Assembly: GCF_000175215.2 (NCBI RefSeq)
Contig: NC_014816.1
Coordinates: 2,105,001 to 2,169,000, forward strand
DNA length: 64,000 bases
From: Asticcacaulis excentricus CB 48
Lineage (GTDB): Bacteria; Pseudomonadota; Alphaproteobacteria; Caulobacterales; Caulobacteraceae
Reading direction: 5' to 3'
Shown: piece after piece, positions 43,813 through 51,147 of the stretch
Position numbering within the stretch: position 1 is the first letter of the stretch
Layout: each line of letters opens with the position of its first letter
The notes under the pieces: model-generated
Told to the model about the DNA's origin: nothing
The model's database searches: none
The model's input: only the letters and a program-made list of their open reading frames with translations
Translations under genes and position numbers: made by a program

Positions 43813-45663
43813 TCAGGCTTCCATCGCAATATCGGTTGCAGGGCGTGCCGCTTGGCTCAGGCGCGGGCGTTTGGGCAGGCGCACATGAAAGCGCGTCCCT
43901 TCATCAATTTTCGAGTCGAACCAGATGTCACCGGACAGGCGCCGCAGCGTCGCCTTGACATAGGCCATGCCGAGCCCCAGCCCGCCGACCTCGGTCGTAT
44001 TGCGGGCTCGGCGGAAGATCTCAAATACCTTCGGCTTGTCGATATCGGCGATGCCACGGCCATTATCCGAAACGGTGAAGATAAAATCGTGCAGCGTCTC
44101 ACGCACAGATACGTCTATCTTTCCGGTAACATCCGGCCTCAGATATTTAACGGCATTATCGAGCAGATTGCCGAAAATCTGTTCCAGCGCCACGGGGTCG
44201 CTCATAATCTCCGGTAAGGGGTCACAGCTTATCCCGATCCCCTTCTGCGTAATGTCATACCCCAGCGCGCCGACACATTTATCGAATATAGTCTGAGTGT
44301 TAACGGGCTCGATCGAATAGACACGCTTACCGATGCGCGACAGGTCAAGGATGGCGCGCGTCAGGCTGTCCATGCGCTCGACACCTTTAGCGATAAAACT
44401 CAGCGACTCCGGCACGTCCTCATTCAGGGCCAGATCAAGCGTCTTTTGATGCTCTGGTGCAAAGTCCTTCTGATAGGGGGTGATGGCATTGGTCACCTCC
44501 TTCATGGATATTTCGAGTTCCTTGGAAAAGCCCTTCAGATTGACCAGAGGCGCACGCAGGTCGTGCGAGGTGATGTAGGTGAAGGTTTCCAGATCGGCGT
44601 AGAGCTGACGCAACTCCTCTTCGCGCTGCTTCTGTTCGGTAATATCTGCGTGGGTGCCGATCATGCTCTTGATGCCGCTGAAATCGGCCCCCGTGCCGAC
44701 GCCGCGAGACAAAATCCAGCGATAGCTGCCGTCCTTGTGCCGCATGCGGAAGATGCTGCGATAAGTGGCATCCGTGCCCTCCATATAGCGGCGCAGATCG
44801 GCGTCAGCCGCGTCGCGGTCGTCCGGGTGGATCATGTCGCGCAACACCTCCCAACGGTTTTCCACCTCGTCCGGCGCATAGCCTAGCATCGCCTTGTAGG
44901 CGGCCGAACAATAGACATCACCGCTGACAAAATTCACCTCAAACAGGCCGTCGTTGATGCCTTCGGTGACCTCGCGATAGCGCTGCATGACGGCCTCCTG
45001 CTCGGCCAGACGATTGCGGAAGTCGGCCTCCAGATTGAGGATCGTCACCGTCCCCAGCAGCATGACCCCGATCAGCAGGATGCTCCCGATGACCAGCGTA
45101 AAGAGAAAATCAGAACGCGCCTTTACCACCTCCGCCGCCTGAAGCCGCACCTCGACCAGACGCCGCACATTGGTGGTCTCCAGCGCGCGGCGCACGTGCG
45201 CCATGTCGCGCACCTGTCGTTCAAACGCCTCGCGCGTCAGCGCCGCCCCTCGTCCCAGCCGGCGGTTTTCGACCTGATCGTCGAAGGTCTTGCGCAATGC
45301 GCGAATATTGTCGAGCCACAAATAGATGTCGCGCGCCGCCTGCGGATCATGACGCAACACCAAGGTGCGATAGGCCGACAGATCACGCTCAAGCATATCG
45401 CGCGCCGTACGGTAGCTGGTGAGCGTCGCCTCCTCGCCGGACACCAGATAGGCGTGGACCCCTGTTTGCATGTCGAGCAGATCGACCAGGACGACCCGGC
45501 TTTGACGAATGGCCTCGTATTCAAACAAGGAGTGTCGGTTCTGGTCCTGGATGCGGTTGTAATGGGCATAGACAATGAACGAAAAGGCCACCGTCGCGAC
45601 CGACAGCAGGACAAACAGCACCAGATAGTACCGTCGCTGCCGCAGCAGCTTTTGCCACATCAT
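43813..45663 (-). CDS. CHASE3-PAS membrane histidine kinase
   Basis: The 616-residue protein has membrane helices near 13-33 and 185-208. A helical CHASE3 sensor lies between them (LVDLLDMQTGVHAYLVSG), followed by a PAS domain at about 235-345 (GINDGLFEVNF to ADITEQK). It ends with a phytochrome-type HisKA (YITSHDLRAPLVNLKGFSKEL) and HATPase (NLLDNAVKYLR, DNGRGI, GLGLGMAYV). It is the first gene of the likely operon 45663 to 41759. CHASE3 signals are mostly unknown; stress or envelope state is plausible from context. Confidence 0.9.
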   Translation of the reverse strand: MMWQKLLRQRRYYLVLFVLLSVATVAFSFIVYAHYNRIQDQNRHSLFEYEAIRQSRVVLVDLLDMQTGVHAYLVSGEEATLTSYRTARDMLERDLSAYRTLVLRHDPQAARDIYLWLDNIRALRKTFDDQVENRRLGRGAALTREAFERQVRDMAHVRRALETTNVRRLVEVRLQAAEVVKARSDFLFTLVIGSILLIGVMLLGTVTILNLEADFRNRLAEQEAVMQRYREVTEGINDGLFEVNFVSGDVYCSAAYKAMLGYAPDEVENRWEVLRDMIHPDDRDAADADLRRYMEGTDATYRSIFRMRHKDGSYRWILSRGVGTGADFSGIKSMIGTHADITEQKQREEELRQLYADLETFTYITSHDLRAPLVNLKGFSKELEISMKEVTNAITPYQKDFAPEHQKTLDLALNEDVPESLSFIAKGVERMDSLTRAILDLSRIGKRVYSIEPVNTQTIFDKCVGALGYDITQKGIGISCDPLPEIMSDPVALEQIFGNLLDNAVKYLRPDVTGKIDVSVRETLHDFIFTVSDNGRGIADIDKPKVFEIFRRARNTTEVGGLGLGMAYVKATLRRLSGDIWFDSKIDEGTRFHVRLPKRPRLSQAARPATDIAMEA

Positions 45664-45772
45664 GCCCTTTGCCCCATCCCGCCCAATTTAATTCAGAAAC
45701 GCAAACGCAGGCCCTGAAGCCCTGCGGCATCAGAACCTGCGAAACTCGGAAATGTCCAGCCTAAGAGCCGGC

Positions 45773-45928
45773 CTAATTCTTGGCGTCCTTGGCGGCGTCG
45801 GAGACGGCTTCGCCCCCGGCCTGAACGTCCTTGCCGGCACCCTCAATGGTGTTACAGGCCGACAGGGCCGGAACGGCTGCCAGCGCAACGCCGGCAATTA
45901 CGATCATCTTGGCGATCTTGTTGGTCAT
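45773..45928 (-). CDS. Entericidin-type small lipoprotein
   Basis: The 51-residue protein starts at the ATG at 45928 after AAGGA. It has a short signal, a lipobox ALSAC with Cys near 25, and the entericidin motif NTIEGAGKDVQAGGEAVSDAAKDAK. Entericidin A/B lipoproteins respond to stationary phase and osmotic stress. It lies 109 bases upstream of the CHASE3 kinase gene on the same strand. Confidence 0.88.
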   Translation of the reverse strand: MTNKIAKMIVIAGVALAAVPALSACNTIEGAGKDVQAGGEAVSDAAKDAKN

Positions 45929-46034
45929 GTGCTTAGTCCTTTTCAAATGCCCCATCTTGTGCAGAGCTTGCCGCCACACCGGTAATGGGTCCATGCCGTC
46001 GACAGAGGCATGAATAAATAAATCATAAGAAAAA

Positions 46035-46487
46035 TCAGAGGGCCGTCTTACGACGACTTGATTTTCCACTCTTTAGGCCGTCGCGAAACGCACGCCACAC
46101 CGACACGGCCCCTGCGGCAGTGCGCGTCACCACGCCCTGCACCTCGCGCTCACCTGGCAGGTTCGAGGTCTCGCTGATCAGATGCTCAAGCGTCCCCTGC
46201 ACGGCGCGCCGGGCGCGGCCGATGGCCACCAGCAGGACAAGGCCCACGGCGATGACCAGTGCGGCAACAATGCCGCCCGCGACCGGCGGGGTAACCCCTA
46301 GCGCCTGCAAACCGTGAAAGGCCAGGAGCAGCAAGACCGAAAGCCCGAGGGCCAGCGCCACCAGCGTAAACACCATCAGTCCGACCAACACGCCCAGCGC
46401 GCTTAGAAAGGCCAGGGCCTGCGACCGCACCTGGCGAAAGCGCTGACGCACAAAAAACAGTTCCGCCACACGTAACAGCACAGACAT
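46035..46487 (-). CDS. Phage holin family (Holin-X-like) membrane protein
   Basis: The ATG at 46487 follows AAAGGG. The 150-residue protein has two long hydrophobic helices (ALAFLSALGVLVGLMVFTLV and IVAALVIAVGLVLLVAIG) and a charged C-terminus. It matches the Holin-X/PF07332-like family that occurs in stress gene sets beside DUF883 and CsbD proteins; despite the name it is not a phage gene here. It ends 106 bases before the entericidin gene. Confidence 0.75.
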   Translation of the reverse strand: MSVLLRVAELFFVRQRFRQVRSQALAFLSALGVLVGLMVFTLVALALGLSVLLLLAFHGLQALGVTPPVAGGIVAALVIAVGLVLLVAIGRARRAVQGTLEHLISETSNLPGEREVQGVVTRTAAGAVSVWRAFRDGLKSGKSSRRKTAL

Positions 46488-46511
46488 TGGCAACCCTTTC
46501 ACAACCGATAC

Positions 46512-46545
46512 AAAAAAGGGCGAAGCCGCTGTGGACCTCGCCCTT
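46512..46545 (-). terminator. Intrinsic terminator after the DUF883-like gene
   Basis: On the minus strand AAGGGCGA and TCGCCCTT form an eight-base stem followed by TTTTTTG. It ends the transcript that reads through the gene at 46569-46871, before the Holin-X-like gene starts. Confidence 0.75.
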
Positions 46546-46568
46546 GAAATCTGCAGACGAAACGCGGA

Positions 46569-46871
46569 TCAGCGCTTGAGCATCATGCCGATCAGAACAC
46601 CAGCGCCGAGCGCCAGAAGGCCCGTACGTACCGGGTTTTCGTGCACCTCCTTGTTGAGGCGGCCACTGGCCTTGTTCAGATGACCTTGCGCATCGTCGAA
46701 GATATGACGCAGCTTCGCGCCGGCTTCGTTGGCGCGCGAAGACAGGTCATCGGCCACGTGGCGCGCGGTCTTTTCAACGCCATCTACGGTGCGATCGGCT
46801 TCCGAACGGACGTCGTGTTCTGCCAGAACCTTGGTAACTCCGGCGGCGGCTTTGGTGGCGGGGGACAGCAT
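46569..46871 (-). CDS. DUF883-like (ElaB/YqjD type) membrane-anchored protein
   Basis: I choose the ATG at 46871, after AAAGGAGAG; the open frame to 47048 runs through the G-rich repeat and is not coding. The 100-residue protein is a long amphipathic helix with a C-terminal membrane segment (TGLLALGAGVLIGMMLKR). ElaB/YqjD relatives bind ribosomes at the inner membrane in stationary phase. It is divergent from the CsbD gene. Confidence 0.8.
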   Translation of the reverse strand: MLSPATKAAAGVTKVLAEHDVRSEADRTVDGVEKTARHVADDLSSRANEAGAKLRHIFDDAQGHLNKASGRLNKEVHENPVRTGLLALGAGVLIGMMLKR

Positions 46872-46915
46872 AAATCTCTCCTTTGAGGGCGTGCGGTATG
46901 GGGGAGGAATGGGGG

Positions 46916-47041
46916 TCACATCCACACGGACCGCGGGGCGGGGGGGGATGTCTGACACGGATGGCCGTCTGAGACAGCATTCAAACGAGGATGGGGGGGG
47001 GTATCTCGTTTTCGTCCGTGTCGTGGTCCGTGTGGATGTGA
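46916..47041. repeat. Nested inverted repeat with long G runs
   Basis: Three inverted repeats lie inside one another: 17-base perfect arms at 46916-46932 and 47025-47041, eight-base arms at 46954-46961 and 47015-47022 (GACACGGA/TCCGTGTC), and seven-base arms at 46983-46989 and 47005-47011 (AAACGAG/CTCGTTT). Runs of eight G (46940-46947) and nine G (46993-47001) sit inside, with two five-G runs just upstream. It lies in the 389-base gap between the divergent DUF883-like and CsbD genes. I do not recognise a named element. Confidence 0.75.
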
Positions 47042-47260
47042 TGACCAAACCCTATCGGCGCGGCTTTAAGGATGCGATGCCTATGGCTGAAAGCAAAAAT
47101 AAGGGGCGGATAAAGGCGCCTTTCCTGATTTTTTACTTACGCGCAACCCCTTGCAAACCCGGCGAAAACTGACGCGGCTCGGGCGCAGGGTGAGGACAAG
47201 GTTGTGGCGCTTAAATGGTTCCGCGACCTTCCCTACCCCGCTTCATCAAGGAGATTAGAC

Positions 47261-47434
47261 ATGGGCGATATCAAAGGCTCGATTAAGGAAACCGCCGGCG
47301 GCGTCGAAGAGGAACTGGGCGAAGCCCTGAAAAACGACAAGATGGCCGAAGACGGTCGCAAGTTGCGCAACGAAGGCCGCATCGAGCAGGGCAAGATGCC
47401 CAAGGTGAACCCGGTCGGCTCCGAAAAGCCTTAA
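47261..47434 (+). CDS. CsbD-family stress protein
   Basis: The 57-residue protein starts at the ATG at 47261, eight bases after AAGGAG. It has the CsbD pattern MGDIKGSIKETAGGVEEELG and NEGRIEQGK. CsbD proteins are small, hydrophilic and induced by general stress. It is followed by a strong terminator at 47465. Confidence 0.88.
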   Translation: MGDIKGSIKETAGGVEEELGEALKNDKMAEDGRKLRNEGRIEQGKMPKVNPVGSEKP

Positions 47435-47464
47435 GCCATTCTGACGTCAGACCGCTAGCAACGC

Positions 47465-47506
47465 AAAACCGCCCTGATCTGCAAAGATCAGGGCGGTTTT
47501 TCTTTT
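47465..47506 (+). terminator. Strong, probably bidirectional terminator
   Basis: AAAACCGCCCTGATC and GATCAGGGCGGTTTT form a perfect 15-base stem with a six-base loop and TCTTTT after it. The left side begins with a run of A, so it can also end the minus-strand gene that stops at 47547. Confidence 0.92.
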
Positions 47507-47546
47507 ATCCCTCCTTGCGCAAATGCAAGGAGCTGTAAGACAGCTC

Positions 47547-48557
47547 TTACAAGCGCATCACTTTCGCTGTGCTGGCCAGAGGCTCGGTGGTTTTGAGCGG
47601 GTTTCTGAGCGGGTGGACGAAGGGGCGGGCATCGATTTCGAACACGTCGCCTGTTTGCGTCTTCACACCGTCGGCAAAGCTCGCTGTGGCCGTGCCAAAG
47701 CAGTGCACGTGCACATCGCCCGGCACGCGGAACAGCTCGTACTTGAAGTGGTGGTGTTCCAGATTCTCAAACGTGTGGGACATATTGTCCTCACCGGAGA
47801 TGAACGGCTTTTCCCAGATCACTTCGTTGCCGCGCACGATCTTCGACGTGCCTTCCACGTGGCTCGGCAGGTCGCCGGTCAGAATCTCGACACCCAGAGA
47901 CGCCGGGCGCAGCTTGGAGTGGGCCAGCCACAGATAGTTCTGCTTCTCGGTCACGTGGTCGGAGAACTCATTGGCCAGCGCAAAGCCAATGCGATAGGGC
48001 TGTGCATCCTCACCGATGACGTAGATACCGGCCATTTCCGGCTCCTCACCGCCGTCTTCGGCAAAGCCCGGCGACACCAGCTCCGCGCCCGGCCCGACCA
48101 GTGCGTAACCATTGCCCTTATAGAACCATTCCGGCTGAGCTCCGGCGGTGCCCGATGCCGGCTTGCCACCCTTCACGCCCATCAGGAACATGCGCATCGA
48201 GTCGGTCAGATTTTCTTCGCCACCTGCGTCTTTGGCCTTGGCGTGCATCTTGTCGCGGCCCTCAGCGGAGCCCAGGTGCGTCAGACCCGTCCCGGTCAGG
48301 TGCAGGTGCGCCGGGTCCGGATGGTCAATCGGGGCCAGCACGCGCCCTTCGGACAGGGCCAGCGCGATATCGACCGCCTCGCCGAGGCCCTGCTGCGCCA
48401 CCTGATCAGCAATAGAGCGTTTGGCCGCAATAGCGGCCTTGGCCAGCTCATAGGTCGTGGTCACGCCCACAATAACCTTAGCCGAACCGTCATCCTCGGC
48501 AGCGGCCACGCCGCGCGTCCCGTGGGCATCGACAAACTGGATCAGGCGAAGGGTCAT
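47547..48557 (-). CDS. AraD1/GguC-like enzyme of the FAH superfamily
   Basis: The 336-residue protein has a C-terminal fumarylacetoacetate-hydrolase-like fold (HLTGTGLTHLGSA, NEFSDHVTEKQNYLW, GDVHVHCFGTATASFADG). It resembles the AraD1/GguC family, some members of which are proposed to act as 2-keto-3-deoxy-L-arabonate dehydratases in non-phosphorylated pentose or uronate breakdown. It is divergent from an FCD-type GntR gene, its likely regulator. Other genes of such a pathway are not in the window. Enzyme activity is inferred. Confidence 0.75.
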   Translation of the reverse strand: MTLRLIQFVDAHGTRGVAAAEDDGSAKVIVGVTTTYELAKAAIAAKRSIADQVAQQGLGEAVDIALALSEGRVLAPIDHPDPAHLHLTGTGLTHLGSAEGRDKMHAKAKDAGGEENLTDSMRMFLMGVKGGKPASGTAGAQPEWFYKGNGYALVGPGAELVSPGFAEDGGEEPEMAGIYVIGEDAQPYRIGFALANEFSDHVTEKQNYLWLAHSKLRPASLGVEILTGDLPSHVEGTSKIVRGNEVIWEKPFISGEDNMSHTFENLEHHHFKYELFRVPGDVHVHCFGTATASFADGVKTQTGDVFEIDARPFVHPLRNPLKTTEPLASTAKVMRL

Positions 48558-48593
48558 GGATCACTCCCAACAAATATTGCTCTTAAAACTCAG

Positions 48594-48605
48594 ACAATTG
48601 ATTGT
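48594..48605. promoter_or_regulatory. Candidate GntR operator at the AraD1-like start site
   Basis: ACAATTGATTGT is a near-perfect inverted repeat immediately downstream of the predicted minus-strand -10 element at 48606-48611. A bound repressor would cover the start of transcription. The ACAAT part also occurs twice around the palindrome at 15151. Confidence 0.4.
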
Positions 48606-48634
48606 GACTTAGGCCCGCCTTTGCGGTTTGTCAA
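48606..48634 (-). promoter_or_regulatory. Candidate promoter of the AraD1-like gene
   Basis: On the minus strand TTGACA (48629-48634) is 17 bases before TAAGTC (48606-48611). The -35 element is perfect, the -10 element weak. A ten-base palindrome TATGATCATA lies just upstream, at 48643-48652, and could be a second regulator site. Confidence 0.45.
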
Positions 48635-48703
48635 ATCGTGTTTATGATCATACGAAGATTCTCGTACACTCGTCTCTGCGCGAGCAGGGAAACGGAGGAT
48701 TAG

Positions 48704-48761
48704 AGCGCAATCCGAAAAAGTGCCATAAAAGCGTCTTGGCACTTTTCGCAAAAATTGCGCT
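48704..48761. repeat. Interspersed palindrome (AGCGCAAT...AAAAGTGCCA type)
   Basis: The arms AGCGCAAT (48704) and ATTGCGCT (48754), with the inner arms AAAAGTGCCA (48716) and TGGCACTTTT (48737), form a long imperfect hairpin. The pattern resembles the GCGCAATCCGAAAAGTG repeats scattered through alphaproteobacterial spacers. Confidence 0.7.
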
Positions 48762-48775
48762 ACCCAACAGAAACT

Positions 48776-48815
48776 TAGAGCATTCGGCGGCTCAACTGAA
48801 CCGATGAATGCTCTA
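48776..48815. repeat. Interspersed palindrome (TAGAGCATTC type)
   Basis: TAGAGCATTC and GAATGCTCTA are perfect ten-base arms around 20 bases, extended inward by a CGG/CCG pair offset. It ends 13 bases before the GntR start and is directly next to the other palindrome, so it may form part of the GntR leader. Confidence 0.65.
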
Positions 48816-48828
48816 GACAGGGACCTGC

Positions 48829-49614
48829 ATGACCGATACCCGACCTGCCGCGACGTTTGACCGCTCTGCGGCTACCGAAAGTTCCGCTTACGGCGTGCAT
48901 TTCCAAGGCCGCCTGCACGGGGCGCTGGCCCACCGGCTGGGGGTGGACATCCTCAAGGGCGTCTATAAGCCTGGCGAGGTCCTGCCCAATGAGATCGACT
49001 CGTCCTCCACCCTAGACATCTCGCGCTCGGCCTATCGTGAGGCCATCCGCATTCTGGCGGCCAAGGGCATGGTCGAAAGCCGCCCCAAGGCCGGGACGCG
49101 CGTCACGGCGCGTCGTCGCTGGAACGTGCTCGATCCGGAAGTGCTGGGCTGGATGTTCGAGACCGAGCCGTCGGAGGACTTCATTAAGGGCCTGTTTGAG
49201 CTGCGTCTGATCACCGAACCGGCGGCGGCCGAGCTGGCGGCGCTGCGCCGCACGGACGAGCACCTGCGCCTGATGGACAGGGCACTCGACCTGATGGAGG
49301 CCGAGACCCTGGCCACCGAAGCCGGGCGCAAGGCCGATCTCGACTTCCACGACGCGCTGATGCACGCCACGCATAACGAAGCCCTCGCCTCACTCAGTCA
49401 TTCGATCGGGGCGGCGGTCGCCTGGTCCACGCGCTTCAAACAGCGCCATCAGGCCCTGACCCGCGACCCCATCCCCGACCACCGCCGCGTGTTTGACGCC
49501 ATCAAACGTCAGGACTCAGGGGCGGCCAGATGGTGCATGGAATCGCTCATCCGCATGGCCCTCGACGACACCCAGCGCTCCATGCAGACCCAGTACCTCG
49601 AACCGAGGGGGTAA
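48829..49614 (+). CDS. GntR-family regulator (FadR/FCD type)
   Basis: The 261-residue protein has an N-terminal winged helix (LGVDILKGVYKPGEVLPNE, ISRSAYREAIRILAAKGMVESRPKAGTRV) and an all-helical FCD effector domain. The metal or acid-sugar ligands are in DLDFHDALMHATHN and PDHRRVFDAI. FCD regulators usually sense carboxylic or sugar acids. It is divergent from the AraD1-like gene, which fits control of sugar-acid breakdown and possibly of the two symporters downstream. Confidence 0.9.
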   Translation: MTDTRPAATFDRSAATESSAYGVHFQGRLHGALAHRLGVDILKGVYKPGEVLPNEIDSSSTLDISRSAYREAIRILAAKGMVESRPKAGTRVTARRRWNVLDPEVLGWMFETEPSEDFIKGLFELRLITEPAAAELAALRRTDEHLRLMDRALDLMEAETLATEAGRKADLDFHDALMHATHNEALASLSHSIGAAVAWSTRFKQRHQALTRDPIPDHRRVFDAIKRQDSGAARWCMESLIRMALDDTQRSMQTQYLEPRG

Positions 49615-49776
49615 GGGATTTAGCCACGAAAAGCGCCAGGCAACACAAAATCGCAGGCGGATGACGCGGCGCGAAACGCCCCAAAATCAACCTGCCACAA
49701 GGGTTAATTGCCCTTTGGCCAAGGCAGGTCCAACACCGCCTTTGGTCCGTTTCGTGTTTTTCGTAGCCAGTTCTGT

Positions 49777-51024
49777 CTATTCAGCCTTAGCCTTGACCAA
49801 GGGTGAGGTCGCTTCCAGCAGGCCATTTTCGCGCGCCACCAGAGTGGGGATCAGGATCTGACCCGTTACATTGGTCGCCGTGCGCACCATATCAATAATG
49901 CGGTCGATGGCCGCCAGTAGCGCAATCCCTTCAAGCGGCAGGCCCGCCGTAGAAAGCGTCAGGGTCAGCATGACCGTCGCCACGCCCGGTACGCCGGCGG
50001 TGGCCAGCGACCCCAGCATGGCTGTCAGGGCGATAATCACATAGTGGCTCTGGGTCAGCTCGATATGAAAGTAGTTGGCCACAAAGATCGAAGCGATGGC
50101 CGGATAGATGGCCCCACAGCCGTCCATCTTCATATTGGCCCCCAGCGGCACGGCAAAGCCCGCATAGGCCGGATTAAGCTTCAGCTTTTCGATGGCGGCA
50201 TTGAGCGACACCGGCAGGGTGCCCAGCGACGAGCAGGTAAAAAAGGCCGTTTGCTGCGCTTCAAACACCCCCTTGTAAAACGACACGACGCGCAGGCCAT
50301 GCAGCTTAAGCAGGATGGGATAGACGACAAACACGTGGATCACGCAGGCCAGATAGATGGCCCCGATGAAGCTCAGAAGCGGCGTCAGGCTCTCAAGTCC
50401 ATAAGACCCGACCACAGAGGCAATCAGGCCAAACACGCCAAACGGCGTTAGTTGTATCACCCAGCGCGTCAGCTTGAACATCAGTTGGCTGCCCTGAGAG
50501 ACGAGGGTTTTGAGCTCGCTCGCGCGGTCGCCTAGGGCACTGAGGCCCGCGCCTACAAACAGGGCAACAAAGACCACGCTCAGGACCTGACCTTCGGCAA
50601 AGGCTTTGAAAATATTGGTTGGCACAATGCCGATCAGCACGTCCTGCACCGGTGGAATGACCTTGGGCTTGACGTCGGCCAGCGGCAGGCCGCTCAGGCC
50701 GCGGCCCGGCTCGATCAGATGGCCGATGGCAAAGCCCAGCGATACGGCCAGACCCGCGGTGATGATGAACCATACGATCGTTACCACCCCCAGTCGCACG
50801 GCCTTACCGCCGCCGCCCTCGCCCAGTGCCCCCTCTCCTAGTCGCGAAATAGAGGCCGCGATCGTGAAGAAAACCAGCGGCACAACCAGCATCTTGATCA
50901 GGTTAACAAACAGGTCGCCGATAGGCTCAACCCATGGCACGGCCTGCTGACCGAAGGCCACCCCCACCCCGGTCCCCAGCGCAAAAGCCACCAGAACGCG
51001 CAACCAGAAGGGAATTTTGGACAT
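49777..51024 (-). CDS. Dicarboxylate/amino acid:cation symporter (DAACS family)
   Basis: I choose the ATG at 51024 (MSKIPFWLRVL), seven bases after GAGG. The 415-residue protein has about eight helices and the family landmarks: the serine-rich hairpin FFTCSSLGTLPVSL, the NMKMDGCGAIYP motif and GVPGVATVMLTLTLS. Members carry C4-dicarboxylates, glutamate or serine with Na+ or H+. The substrate is not decided by the sequence. Confidence 0.9.
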   Translation of the reverse strand: MSKIPFWLRVLVAFALGTGVGVAFGQQAVPWVEPIGDLFVNLIKMLVVPLVFFTIAASISRLGEGALGEGGGGKAVRLGVVTIVWFIITAGLAVSLGFAIGHLIEPGRGLSGLPLADVKPKVIPPVQDVLIGIVPTNIFKAFAEGQVLSVVFVALFVGAGLSALGDRASELKTLVSQGSQLMFKLTRWVIQLTPFGVFGLIASVVGSYGLESLTPLLSFIGAIYLACVIHVFVVYPILLKLHGLRVVSFYKGVFEAQQTAFFTCSSLGTLPVSLNAAIEKLKLNPAYAGFAVPLGANMKMDGCGAIYPAIASIFVANYFHIELTQSHYVIIALTAMLGSLATAGVPGVATVMLTLTLSTAGLPLEGIALLAAIDRIIDMVRTATNVTGQILIPTLVARENGLLEATSPLVKAKAE

Positions 51025-51147
51025 GTCGAGCCTCATAAATAGACGCACGAAGATAGGCCGAAACGGGGACGGTGCAAGCGAGGAAAAGTAACGGCTGAAA
51101 TTAGGTGGCGTTTCCCCTCACCAACCCTCTCCCTCAAGGAAGGGGGG

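Noticed and set aside
46729..47172. 147-codon plus-strand frame across the G-rich repeat
   Set aside because: It overlaps the DUF883-like gene in antisense and its composition follows the repeat, not a protein.
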